Positions 1 to 7,095 of a stretch of DNA of 15,302 nt are shown here, piece by piece. How positions within the stretch are numbered: position 1 is the stretch's first letter; each line of letters opens with the position of its first letter. The notes beneath the pieces are model-generated. The model was not told where the DNA came from. It did no database searches and saw only the letters and a program-made list of their open reading frames with translations. The position numbers and the translations under genes were made by a program. The stretch is from an uncultured Ruminococcus sp. (GTDB lineage Bacteria > Bacillota_A > Clostridia > Oscillospirales > Ruminococcaceae), in contig CAMOXW010000043.1 in assembly GCA_946629405.1 (NCBI GenBank), forward strand, positions 1 through 15,302, given 5' to 3'.

Positions 1-519
1 CTTGACGCTGCGTGCTCGTATCTTCCCTCGTCGGATTCTGTTACCGAGGGCGAGGATTATTCCTATGACGTGAAGTACACTATCGGTTCCTTCCTCAGGC
101 AGCTCGAAAGCTATCAGGAGGACTTCCGCTCGGGTCTGAAATACTACTACGACCCGAAGACACACAAGTATATCTATTATTTTAACGGCGAACTCAAAAT
201 AACGAAGTTCAAGCCGCCGGCTGTCTATCTCAAAGCGCTCGCTATCGCGCTCGTCGGCGGAGGTATCGTGCATCTCATCACCTATTTCGTCGCCAAGAGC
301 AACTATAAGTTCAAGGCAAAGACTGACCCGAAAATATACCTCTCGCGCGAGGAGACAAGGTTCAATTTCCGCGATGACCACCTGCTGCGCTCGAATACCA
401 CAAAGACATACATCTCTTCAAACAGCAGCGGCGGCGGTCATCACAGCGGCGGCGGTCACCGGAGCGGCGGAGGTCACCACAGCGGCGGCAGCCACGGCGG
501 CGGCGGAAGACACAGATAA
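1..519 (+). CDS. TPM-type membrane protein, C-terminal part (5' end outside window)
   Basis: The reading frame is open from base 1, so the gene begins before the window and 172 residues are visible. A soluble stretch (about residues 1-73) is followed by one predicted membrane helix at about 74-98. A basic linker comes next, then a tail of about 30 residues built from Gly-Gly-Gly-His-His-Ser type units. This order of helix, linker and Gly/Ser/His tail is typical of the C-terminus of TPM-domain (YgcG-like) membrane proteins of Clostridia; the TPM domain itself would lie upstream and cannot be seen. The His-rich tail could bind metal, but that is inference. A GTG at 70 is an internal codon, not a start. 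No terminator is visible between the stop codon and the next promoter at 542. The family call is moderate and the molecular function is unknown. Confidence 0.7.
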   Translation, partial: LDAACSYLPSSDSVTEGEDYSYDVKYTIGSFLRQLESYQEDFRSGLKYYYDPKTHKYIYYFNGELKITKFKPPAVYLKALAIALVGGGIVHLITYFVAKSNYKFKAKTDPKIYLSREETRFNFRDDHLLRSNTTKTYISSNSSGGGHHSGGGHRSGGGHHSGGSHGGGGRHR

Positions 520-541
520 GCGCAGTATCAGCAAAAATCGC

Positions 542-570
542 TTGACAAAAAGTGATTATTGTGGTATAAT
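542..570 (+). promoter_or_regulatory. Sigma-A promoter of the trpB T-box transcript
   Basis: TTGACA at 542-547 and TATAAT at 565-570 are separated by 17 bp, a perfect match to the vegetative consensus. Transcription should start near 577, just ahead of the T-box stem I. Such a strong promoter suits a gene whose expression is set by downstream attenuation. Confidence 0.9.
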
Positions 571-576
571 GCAGTC

Positions 577-865
577 ATAAACCAGTGAAGAAGTGTGAGT
601 AGCCGCTTCATAAGCGTTCCAGAGAGCCTGCGGTCGGTGTGAGCAGGTGCGTGAGGCTGCGGTGAATGGACTTCCGAGGGCGGACAGAAAGGACTTTGCG
701 TCTGAGTAAGCGAGCCGCAGCGGTCCTGCGTTATCAAAACCCGTGTATGAAAGTACACACGAGAGGACGTTTTTACGTCAAGCGGGGTGGCACCGCAGAA
801 GCTGAATGGATATTCGCTCCTGTCCCGGCATTTCAGATAATGTCGGACAGGGGCGCTGTTTTTTT
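577..865 (+). promoter_or_regulatory. T-box leader, tryptophan-specific
   Basis: The leader senses uncharged tRNA and allows read-through into trpB. The stem I base is GAAGT 590-594 paired with ACTTC 670-674. Above the specifier loop GCCGC 602-606 pairs with GCGGT 659-663. The distal part carries the conserved AGAGAG (621-626) and a CCTGC/GCAGG stem (627-631/643-647). The specifier codon is UGG at 667-669, matching the tRNA-Trp anticodon CCA. Small hairpins occur at 743-758 and 766-779. The T-box consensus AGCGGGGTGGCACCGC lies at 781-796. Its tRNA-end-binding bases UGGC (788-791) would pair with GCCA, which fits the G discriminator base known for bacterial tRNA-Trp. A terminator closes the leader. 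The class is firmly supported; the exact pairing is read by eye. Confidence 0.93.
815..865 (+). terminator. Attenuator terminator of the T-box leader
   Basis: CGCTCCTGTCC at 815-825 pairs with GGACAGGGGCG at 845-855, with one G-U pair. Further pairing CATT/AATG lies toward the loop, and seven T residues follow at 859-865. The 5' arm would be captured by the T-box sequence in the alternative antiterminator form when uncharged tRNA-Trp binds. Confidence 0.88.
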
Positions 866-908
866 GTCCGATAGACAAACAAATTCTGATAAAAAGGAGA
901 AGATCACA

Positions 909-2279
909 ATGGCAAAAGAAATACCTTACAAGATTTACCTCGAAGAGAGCGAGCTCCCGAAGCAGTGGTACAATGTCCGCGCTGATATGAAGAAGAAGCC
1001 GGCTCCTCTCCTCAATCCCGGTACAGGCAAGCCTGTCACAGCTGAGGAGCTCGGAGCTGTGTTCTGCGATGAGCTCGTTAAGCAGGAGCTCGACGATACA
1101 ACTCCCTACATCGACATTCCCGACGAGATACTCTCATTCTACAAGATGTACCGTCCTTCACCGCTCGTAAGAGCTTACTGCCTTGAAAAGGCTCTCGGTA
1201 CTCCGGCTAAGATCTACTACAAGTTCGAGGGCAACAATACCTCGGGAAGCCACAAGCTCAACTCTGCTATCGCGCAGGCTTACTACGCAAAGAAGCAGGG
1301 ACTCAAGGGTGTTACCACCGAGACAGGCGCAGGTCAGTGGGGCACGGCTCTTTCAATGGCTTTCTCTTACTTCGGTCTCGACTGCCACGTTTATATGGTA
1401 AAGGTATCATACGAGCAGAAGCCCTTCCGCCGCGAGGTAATGCGTACCTACGGCGCAAGCGTTACTCCCTCGCCCTCAGACACAACAGAAGTAGGAAGAA
1501 AGATCCTCGCTGAATTCCCCAATACAAACGGAAGTCTCGGCTGTGCTATCTCTGAGGCTGTTGAAGCTGCGACCACTAAGGAAGGCTACCGCTATGTTCT
1601 CGGAAGCGTTCTCTCTCAGGTACTTCTCCACCAGTCCATTATCGGCATGGAGGCAAAGATAGCTATGGATAAGTACGGTATCAAGCCCGATATCATCATC
1701 GGCTGTGCCGGCGGCGGCTCAAACCTCGGCGGACTCATCTCTCCCTTCATGGGTGAAAAACTCCGCGGTGAGGCTGACTACAAGTTCATTGCAGTTGAGC
1801 CTGCTTCCTGCCCGAGCTTAACACGCGGCACCTATGCCTATGACTTCTGCGACACAGGAAAGGTTTGCCCGCTCCAGAAGATGTACACTCTCGGCAGCGG
1901 CTTCATGCCCTCCCCGAACCACGCAGGCGGTCTGCGCTATCACGGCATGAGTGCTATCCTCTCCGAGCTCTACGACCAGGGTCTAATGGAGGCTCGCTCT
2001 GTTGAGCAGACAGCAGTATTTGAAGCTGCACAACAGTTTGCAAGAGTTGAAGGTATCCTCCCTGCTCCGGAGAGCAGCCACGCTATCCGTGCAGCTATCG
2101 ACGAGGCTATCAAGTGCAAGGAGACCGGTGAAGAAAAGACCATACTCTTTGGTCTTACCGGTACAGGCTACTTTGATATGTACGCATATGCAGCTTACAA
2201 CGACGGCAGAATGACCGACTATATCCCCACTGATGAGGAAATAGCTGCTTCTCTTGCTAATCTGCCCAAGATAGACTGA
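909..2279 (+). CDS. trpB: TrpB2-type tryptophan synthase beta chain (PLP-dependent)
   Basis: The 456-residue enzyme is predicted to condense indole with L-serine to give L-tryptophan, using pyridoxal phosphate. The start is ATG 909, with AGGAGA at 895-900 eight bases upstream; the open frame running back to 666 lies inside the T-box RNA and is not coding. SGSHKLNSA (112-120) holds the PLP lysine, Lys116. ETGAGQWG (138-145) is the active-site Glu motif in the form seen in TrpB2 proteins (TrpB1 has ...QHG). GCAGGGSNLGG (265-275) is the phosphate-binding loop. Length and motifs fit the TrpB2/TrpB-like family, which is longer than TrpB1. No trpA or other trp gene is adjacent, so it may act on free indole or pair with a distant TrpA. 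The Trp T-box strongly supports a role in tryptophan supply. Confidence 0.93.
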   Translation: MAKEIPYKIYLEESELPKQWYNVRADMKKKPAPLLNPGTGKPVTAEELGAVFCDELVKQELDDTTPYIDIPDEILSFYKMYRPSPLVRAYCLEKALGTPAKIYYKFEGNNTSGSHKLNSAIAQAYYAKKQGLKGVTTETGAGQWGTALSMAFSYFGLDCHVYMVKVSYEQKPFRREVMRTYGASVTPSPSDTTEVGRKILAEFPNTNGSLGCAISEAVEAATTKEGYRYVLGSVLSQVLLHQSIIGMEAKIAMDKYGIKPDIIIGCAGGGSNLGGLISPFMGEKLRGEADYKFIAVEPASCPSLTRGTYAYDFCDTGKVCPLQKMYTLGSGFMPSPNHAGGLRYHGMSAILSELYDQGLMEARSVEQTAVFEAAQQFARVEGILPAPESSHAIRAAIDEAIKCKETGEEKTILFGLTGTGYFDMYAYAAYNDGRMTDYIPTDEEIAASLANLPKID

Positions 2280-2295
2280 TATCCTGACAAACAAA

Positions 2296-2337
2296 CTTCC
2301 CCCGGAGGCTTCACAGACCTTCGGGGGAAGACTTTTT
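2296..2337 (+). terminator. Intrinsic terminator after trpB, possibly bidirectional
   Basis: CTTCCCCCG-G-AGG at 2296-2308 pairs with CCT-T-CGGGGGAAG at 2318-2330, followed by CTTTTT. Read on the minus strand, the same stem is followed by a T-rich TTTGTTTGT, so it may also stop transcripts from the convergent flippase gene. No other convincing terminator lies between that gene's stop codon and this stem. Confidence 0.88.
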
Positions 2338-2411
2338 ATTCATAATTAAAATTAGATACTCGAATGTCAGACCCATAAGAGCGATCCGTGAAGGGCGCAG
2401 CCTTCGGCTGC

Positions 2412-3842
2412 TCATGCCTTTCTGAGCATCTTTCTGAGCGTCATGAGAAACGCCTTGTAGTTGAGGAATATCTCGGCAGCTATCATGATAACGAGCCAGA
2501 GACCGAATGCAGCCGGCTTTGCGATGATGACCCAGCACATCACAAGGAGTATCGTGGTATTGACGATGGACTTCACCGCATCGAAACGGAACGGCACATA
2601 GTATCTCGCATCGATTATTCTTGCCCAGAAGCAGAGATAATAGCTGAGGAAGGTCGCAATGGCAGCGCCGTGGATGCCCCACTCGGGGATGAGGAAGAAG
2701 TTGAGGACGATATTCGCCATGCTTGCCGTGAAGCTTGTCCAGAAGGAATTCTTGGTATGCTTTGTAGCGGTATAGATACTGCTGAGGAACTGGTCAAGGC
2801 ACATGAACAGCACCGCCACTACCAGCACGGGAGTGTACTTGTATACCGCCTTATACTCACCGAAACGCGCTGTGCTGACGAATATCGGAGTGACGATCTG
2901 CACTCCCGCGATAAGAAACGCCGAGGCAACGAACAGGAGAGCCTCATAAGCGCCGTATACCTTCTCATAGAAGCGGCTGCGGTCGTCGGAATCGTTCTCC
3001 ATGATAGCGGACATATTCCACGCCTGAAAGAATATCGTCGAGACCATTGAGATGAGGTTCGGGACCTTAGTTGCAAGACCGTAGATACCGGCAGCGCTCT
3101 CGCCGAGTTCTACCCTGTCGCTGTGCATATAGCGGATGAAAAGTCTGTCTGAGAAGCCGGTTATCACCCACATGACGACGGTAGGTATCAGGGGAACGGC
3201 GAACTTCATCATGCTCGTTGCGAGGCGTTTATTATAGCTTTGTATTCTGAGGTACTGGTGAAGTCCCGCGACGATGAACAGGAACACTGCCGAGCAGAGG
3301 TCGGAGAGGATGACCGAGAGCATGAAGCCCTTGACGCCCCAGTGGAGGTTGGAAATAAAGATGATGCTGAATATCAGCAGGGTTATCGTAGCGAGTATGC
3401 CGTCGAGGGAGAAAAGCTTGACCATTCCTCTTGCACGGACGAACTGCGAGCACAGTGACCTGAACGCCGAGGTGCAGACGTAAATGAGGAGGAGTATGGT
3501 ATAGCCGTCAATGAAGTCGAGGAAGGAGATTATCCTGAATATCGGTGTACACAGCAGCATCAGCACCAGTCCGATAGAATTGAGGACGGTGGCTGTGGTG
3601 AAGACCTGTGATTTATCGTACTTGCTATCGAGTCCGAAGCGGATTATAGCCTCGGTCATTGAGAATGTGAATATCGGCAGGAGGAAGTTTGCAGTTATCT
3701 CAAGGAGTTCCTTAGTGCTGAGGTCGGCAGGGCTGATGTTCTTAGTATACAGCCTCGTCAGCAGCATTACAAGTATCTTTGAGCCGAAGCTGCCGATAGC
3801 GAAAATAATGGTATTGAACGCTAATTTTTTATATTTGTTCAT
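2412..3842 (-). CDS. Oligosaccharide flippase (Wzx/MOP superfamily membrane protein)
   Basis: This 476-residue protein is almost entirely hydrophobic, with roughly 12-14 predicted membrane helices. The N-terminus (residues 1-36, with the FAIGSFGSKIL stretch) resembles polysaccharide biosynthesis/flippase proteins of the MOP exporter superfamily. These move lipid-linked sugar units across the membrane. The start ATG at 3842 has GGAG six bases upstream. The gene lies 66 bp downstream of the acyltransferase gene on the same strand and shares its promoter, which suggests that modified glycan units are the cargo. No glycosyltransferase is seen nearby, so the substrate is unknown. A MATE-type small-molecule exporter is a less likely alternative from the same superfamily. 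Confidence 0.85.
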   Translation of the reverse strand: MNKYKKLAFNTIIFAIGSFGSKILVMLLTRLYTKNISPADLSTKELLEITANFLLPIFTFSMTEAIIRFGLDSKYDKSQVFTTATVLNSIGLVLMLLCTPIFRIISFLDFIDGYTILLLIYVCTSAFRSLCSQFVRARGMVKLFSLDGILATITLLIFSIIFISNLHWGVKGFMLSVILSDLCSAVFLFIVAGLHQYLRIQSYNKRLATSMMKFAVPLIPTVVMWVITGFSDRLFIRYMHSDRVELGESAAGIYGLATKVPNLISMVSTIFFQAWNMSAIMENDSDDRSRFYEKVYGAYEALLFVASAFLIAGVQIVTPIFVSTARFGEYKAVYKYTPVLVVAVLFMCLDQFLSSIYTATKHTKNSFWTSFTASMANIVLNFFLIPEWGIHGAAIATFLSYYLCFWARIIDARYYVPFRFDAVKSIVNTTILLVMCWVIIAKPAAFGLWLVIMIAAEIFLNYKAFLMTLRKMLRKA

Positions 3843-3908
3843 TTTTGTCTCCGGTATTTCTTTAGTTCACGATTACATGATTCGGGATAAGGGAATGTAC
3901 GGTTATGA

Positions 3909-5099
3909 CTATTTTTTTATCCGTTCGATAGCCTTTGAGCAAAGGAAGGCGAGTATCTTGTAAGCATTGGTTATAACGAGTGCCCAGAACACTGCGTGGA
4001 GGAATACATAAAGCCACGGCTGCCAGACATGGGTGAAGCGGTCGTAGTTCCAGCTTTCGCCGGGTGCGGGGGGATATTTACCGGTGAATTTTCCGTAGAC
4101 CTTTCGGTCGAATACATAGGATATCAGGTAGAGAGCAAACGTTGTTGAGGAAAGCTGCTGGAGGACGAATTTAACGCGCGGGTTGCTTGTGGTGATATCG
4201 AACAGCAGCAGGAATATGCAGACCGCCATGATGAATACGGGGTAAGTGCTGTAGTCATTGAAGTGCCATGATGTGAAGTGATAGTTGTTATCTGCATTGG
4301 TGCTTGCGATAGTGTGCTTGTATGAGCTTTCGGTGATGAATGCCACACATGAAGCGAACACAAAGAATATCAGTGCCTTGTTCCGCAGACAGCGCTTAGG
4401 AGGATATTCTCTGATATAAGCTCCCGCATAATAGTATGCAAGCGGCCACATACCGCTGAGATAGTCCGGGAAAAGTCTCGCCTGGTCATTCGCCTTGAAG
4501 CCGAGGAAAAAGCTTCTTGCAAAAACAGAGAATGCGGTTATCGTGATGAGAAGGATGAGCCTCTGGTTTCTTGTCTCAAGGCCGTTGAACGCGAGGTTCA
4601 GGAACGGTATCATGCAGAAAATGGCAATGTAGTAGTTCACATACCAACCGTAGTCGGCGGCATTGAATTCGAGGTATTTTTTCAGAATGATCCATTTTGT
4701 GTATTCGGTATGGAACACAGTGTGATTGGCTCTCAGGCAGAGTATACCGATAAACAGGTAAATAACGATGATCTTTATCAGGCCCTTGTAATAGGAAGGG
4801 CTGAACTTCTTGTTTTTCATGAGGTAGCCGGTCGTAATCATGAACAGCGGAACGCAGGTATATACGATCCACCGCAGAGCGATAGGCACGATATACTCAG
4901 TATCTCCCGAGTGTATCTCGGCGCCGTAGAATCCGTTGTAGAGGAAGGTGTGTATACCCACGACGAAAAAAGCAGCAAGTATCTTTACTATGTCGATACC
5001 TGCAAAATACGGCTTTGCCGGAGCAGAGGGTTTCAAAGGTGTCTGATCAGGGGGCACTGCGGCAGCAGCTGTCCGGCGCTGTGAAGATTTTTTACTCAT
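3909..5099 (-). CDS. Acyltransferase family 3 membrane protein (O-acyltransferase)
   Basis: The protein has 396 residues. A basic, Ala/Pro-rich cytoplasmic segment (about 1-30) precedes about ten predicted membrane helices. The first helix holds the family signature region, with IDIVKILAAF ending in His50, the position of the catalytic histidine in acyltransferase-3 proteins. A VPLFMITTGYLM motif (about 83-94) matches the conserved second block. WYVNYYIAIF near the middle also fits the family. Members acetylate or succinylate sugars of surface polysaccharides or antibiotics. The start ATG 5099 has AAAGGA eight bases upstream. It is the first gene of a two-gene unit with the flippase, so a cell-surface glycan is the likely acceptor (inference). 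The family call is good; the acyl donor and substrate are unknown. Confidence 0.85.
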   Translation of the reverse strand: MSKKSSQRRTAAAAVPPDQTPLKPSAPAKPYFAGIDIVKILAAFFVVGIHTFLYNGFYGAEIHSGDTEYIVPIALRWIVYTCVPLFMITTGYLMKNKKFSPSYYKGLIKIIVIYLFIGILCLRANHTVFHTEYTKWIILKKYLEFNAADYGWYVNYYIAIFCMIPFLNLAFNGLETRNQRLILLITITAFSVFARSFFLGFKANDQARLFPDYLSGMWPLAYYYAGAYIREYPPKRCLRNKALIFFVFASCVAFITESSYKHTIASTNADNNYHFTSWHFNDYSTYPVFIMAVCIFLLLFDITTSNPRVKFVLQQLSSTTFALYLISYVFDRKVYGKFTGKYPPAPGESWNYDRFTHVWQPWLYVFLHAVFWALVITNAYKILAFLCSKAIERIKK

Positions 5100-5134
5100 T
5101 GTCGTTGTCCTTTCTTTCGGAAATAACTGAATTT

Positions 5135-5163
5135 ATTATATAACAATTTTGCATGAGTGTCAA
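5135..5163 (-). promoter_or_regulatory. Sigma-A promoter of the acyltransferase-flippase unit
   Basis: On the minus strand TTGACA (5163-5158) and TATAAT (5140-5135) are spaced by 17 bp, a perfect consensus. The predicted transcript starts near 5128, about 29 bases before the start codon, leaving no room for a long leader. Confidence 0.9.
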
Positions 5164-5234
5164 GCCTTAAATAAGCGGAAAGTCACGTTGGGCAGCAAGA
5201 AATCCCGAATAGCATATCCGGGGCATCACTGCAC

Positions 5235-5273
5235 AAAAAAATAACCGCCGCAGCTAAGCCCGGACGGTTATTT
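5235..5273 (-). terminator. Intrinsic terminator after the aspartate kinase gene
   Basis: AAATAACCG at 5239-5247 and CGGTTATTT at 5265-5273 form a perfect 9-bp stem. Read on the minus strand, it is followed by a T-run opposite the A-run at 5235-5241. It lies about 30 bases beyond the lysC stop codon. Confidence 0.85.
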
Positions 5274-5302
5274 CATTTTATTAAACTTGCTGGATCATCA
5301 GC

Positions 5303-6637
5303 TTATTTTTCAGAATTTATGAACATATCGTAGATACGTCTGATAGCCTCGGGAAGGTCGTGCTCGCTCACACCGACGATAACGTTCAGTTCACTTGAGC
5401 CCTGGTCTATGAGCTTGACATTGATGCGCGCATGGGCAAGGGAGGCAAATATACGCGCAACAGTACCTCTTGTATTCTTCATTCTTCTTCCGACTACTGC
5501 AAGCATTGCGATGCCGTCCTCGATCTCGAGGTGGTCAGGCTCAACAGCCTTTCTCAGACCTGCAAGCACCTTATCGCGCACCGGTGCGAGCTTATCCGTG
5601 CTGAGGGTGATGCTCATTGTGTCGATACCGGAGGGCATATGCTCGAAGGAAAGGCCGTTGTCATAGAGTACCTTGAGCACCTTCATGCCGAAGCCGGTCT
5701 CGTTATTCATCATAGCCTTTTCTATGTTGATAGTGCTGAAGCCCTTCTTTCCGGCAATACCGGTGATGGTATGGTTGAGGCTTTCCTTGCTGAAATCGAA
5801 GTCATTGGAGACTATCATAGTGCCTGCGTCCTGAGGGCGGTTGGTATTGCGGATATTTATCGGTATTCCTGCCGAACGGACCGGGAAAATAGCGTCCTCA
5901 TGGAGCACGGAGGCGCCCATATATGCAAGCTCACGGAGCTCACGGTAGGTGATTGTATTTATCACGTCGGGATTCTCAACTATTCTCGGGTCAGCCACAA
6001 GGAAGCCTGAAACATCGGTCCAGTTTTCGTATATATCAGCCCTTACAGCATTTGCGACGATAGAACCGGTAACATCCGATCCGCCGCGTGAGAAGGTCTT
6101 GATATAGCCCTCCGTGGTCTTTCCGTAGAAACCGGGGATAACAGCATTGTCGAGGCCCTTGAGCCTTGTGCGGACAGCCTTTACGGTCTCGTCGAGGAGG
6201 AGAGAGCCCTTTGTATCGAATACGATAATGTCAGCAGCGTCAACGAAGCTGAAGCCGAGATACTTCGCAAGCACCTTGCCGTTCAGGAACTCACCGCGGC
6301 TTGCAGCGAAGTCCTTTGCGGGGCGGGCTTTGAGTTCACTGACGATAGAATCGAAATCCTCGTCGAGGGACATATCAATGCCGAGCTCAGATATTATGCC
6401 GTTGTAGCGGTCTCTTATGAGCTGAAAATCGTCAGTAAAGTCCACGCCGCTGCCGGCAAGCTCGCAGCACTTGTAGAGCATATCCGTGACTTTGATATCG
6501 TCCGAGAAGCGCTTTCCGGGTGCAGACGGAACAACATACTTTCTTTTAGGGTCGCTCTTGATTATCTCAGCGACTTTCCTGAACTGTGCAGCGTCAGCGA
6601 GAGAGCTGCCACCGAATTTTACAACCTTATCAGCCAT
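5303..6637 (-). CDS. lysC: Aspartate kinase with C-terminal ACT domains
   Basis: Aspartate kinase phosphorylates L-aspartate, the entry step to lysine, methionine, threonine and diaminopimelate. The 444-residue protein carries KFGGSS at 7-12 (ATP site), TFSRGGSDVTGS at 181-192 and ENWTDVSG at 204-211 (substrate/nucleotide contacts), and DPR at 216-218. Two ACT domains lie at about 291-365 and 375-440, so end-product feedback control is expected; which amino acid binds cannot be told. The start ATG 6637 has AAAGGA nine bases upstream, and an in-frame stop (TGA 6640-6638) abuts it. The gene is monocistronic, with its own promoter, structured leader and terminator. The symbol is generic: thrA or dapG-type isozymes cannot be separated by sequence alone. 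Confidence 0.93.
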   Translation of the reverse strand: MADKVVKFGGSSLADAAQFRKVAEIIKSDPKRKYVVPSAPGKRFSDDIKVTDMLYKCCELAGSGVDFTDDFQLIRDRYNGIISELGIDMSLDEDFDSIVSELKARPAKDFAASRGEFLNGKVLAKYLGFSFVDAADIIVFDTKGSLLLDETVKAVRTRLKGLDNAVIPGFYGKTTEGYIKTFSRGGSDVTGSIVANAVRADIYENWTDVSGFLVADPRIVENPDVINTITYRELRELAYMGASVLHEDAIFPVRSAGIPINIRNTNRPQDAGTMIVSNDFDFSKESLNHTITGIAGKKGFSTINIEKAMMNNETGFGMKVLKVLYDNGLSFEHMPSGIDTMSITLSTDKLAPVRDKVLAGLRKAVEPDHLEIEDGIAMLAVVGRRMKNTRGTVARIFASLAHARINVKLIDQGSSELNVIVGVSEHDLPEAIRRIYDMFINSEK

Positions 6638-6654
6638 TCAGATCATTCCTTTAT

Positions 6655-6679
6655 AAAAGCTGCCGCGGCGGGGCAGCTT
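6655..6679 (-). terminator. Terminator-like hairpin just upstream of the lysC ribosome site
   Basis: On the minus strand AAGCTGCC (6679-6672) pairs with GGCAGCTT (6664-6657) over a 7-base GC-rich loop and is followed by TTTT (6658-6655). The lysC Shine-Dalgarno begins three bases later (6652). The position suits transcriptional attenuation or control of ribosome access. The T-run is short, so function as a real terminator is uncertain. Confidence 0.5.
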
Positions 6680-6696
6680 GATATTTTTGTGACAAT

Positions 6697-6732
6697 CAAA
6701 TAGCAAACGACAATATCGGCGTTTGCTATTTG
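6697..6732 (-). repeat. Perfect 13-bp inverted repeat in the lysC leader
   Basis: CAAATAGCAAACG at 6697-6709 and CGTTTGCTATTTG at 6720-6732 are exact inverse complements separated by 10 bases. In the lysC leader RNA this forms a stable hairpin directly before the terminator-like hairpin. It could be part of a switching leader or a protein-binding operator. Confidence 0.85.
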
Positions 6733-6791
6733 CGATGCACTTTAAATCATCCATTATATCGAACGTCAAATTATTATTGGCGTTCAATATA

Positions 6792-6820
6792 ATTATACTT
6801 GAAATCGCACAGAAAATCAA
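6792..6820 (-). promoter_or_regulatory. Probable lysC promoter
   Basis: On the minus strand TTGATT (6820-6815) and TATAAT (6797-6792) are 17 bp apart. The predicted start is near 6785, giving a leader of about 148 nt to the lysC ATG. A second TATAAT at 6758-6753 lacks a properly spaced -35. Confidence 0.75.
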
Positions 6821-6839
6821 TAGACTGAAAAATAGAAAA

Positions 6840-7030
6840 TCCGGCACGGCTTGCTTGTATTTTTGGTGAATACGCTTGTACGCCACTGGCGCACAGCTTG
6901 TGTTATCCGCCGGTTGTCTGCTGAAAAACTGTTATCAGGCGATGCAATACAGATATCGACCTTGTTTCACGGCTTTCCACCGTACAGAATGGGGCCTTGC
7001 GATTATTTCCGGGGGACTGGACAAAATCTA
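6840..7030. other. Spacer between divergent lysC and FHA-operon promoters, no feature recognised
   Basis: No coding frame with a ribosome site, RNA gene, repeat or strong hairpin was seen here. The open frame that crosses it on the minus strand runs through the lysC promoter and has no homology that I recognise. Confidence 0.5.
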
Positions 7031-7059
7031 TTGACTTTCACGCCTGTTTATTGTATAAT
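7031..7059 (+). promoter_or_regulatory. Sigma-A promoter of the FHA-PP2C operon
   Basis: TTGACT at 7031-7036 and TATAAT at 7054-7059 with a 17-bp spacer. Predicted transcription start is near 7066, about 30 bases before the FHA gene start codon. Confidence 0.87.
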
Positions 7060-7095
7060 TATTGTAGTATATCTTCAGCTATGAGGTGAAATTCT

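Noticed and set aside
666..908. 81-codon in-frame N-terminal extension of trpB
   Set aside because: It lies within the T-box leader and its terminator; ATG 909 has a good ribosome site and gives the normal family length.
2397..2411. Terminator directly after the flippase stop codon
   Set aside because: GCAGCC-TTC-GGCTGC is a 6-bp hairpin, but on the minus strand no T-run follows; the stem at 2296-2330 is the better candidate.
2388..3050. 220-codon plus-strand ORF
   Set aside because: It is antisense to the flippase gene, charged and low in plausible domain content, with no promoter or ribosome site.
5432..6010. 192-codon plus-strand ORF
   Set aside because: Antisense shadow of the aspartate kinase gene, which has all family motifs.
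6638..6830. Lysine riboswitch before lysC
   Set aside because: The leader is too short and lacks the conserved core motifs; only simple hairpins are visible.
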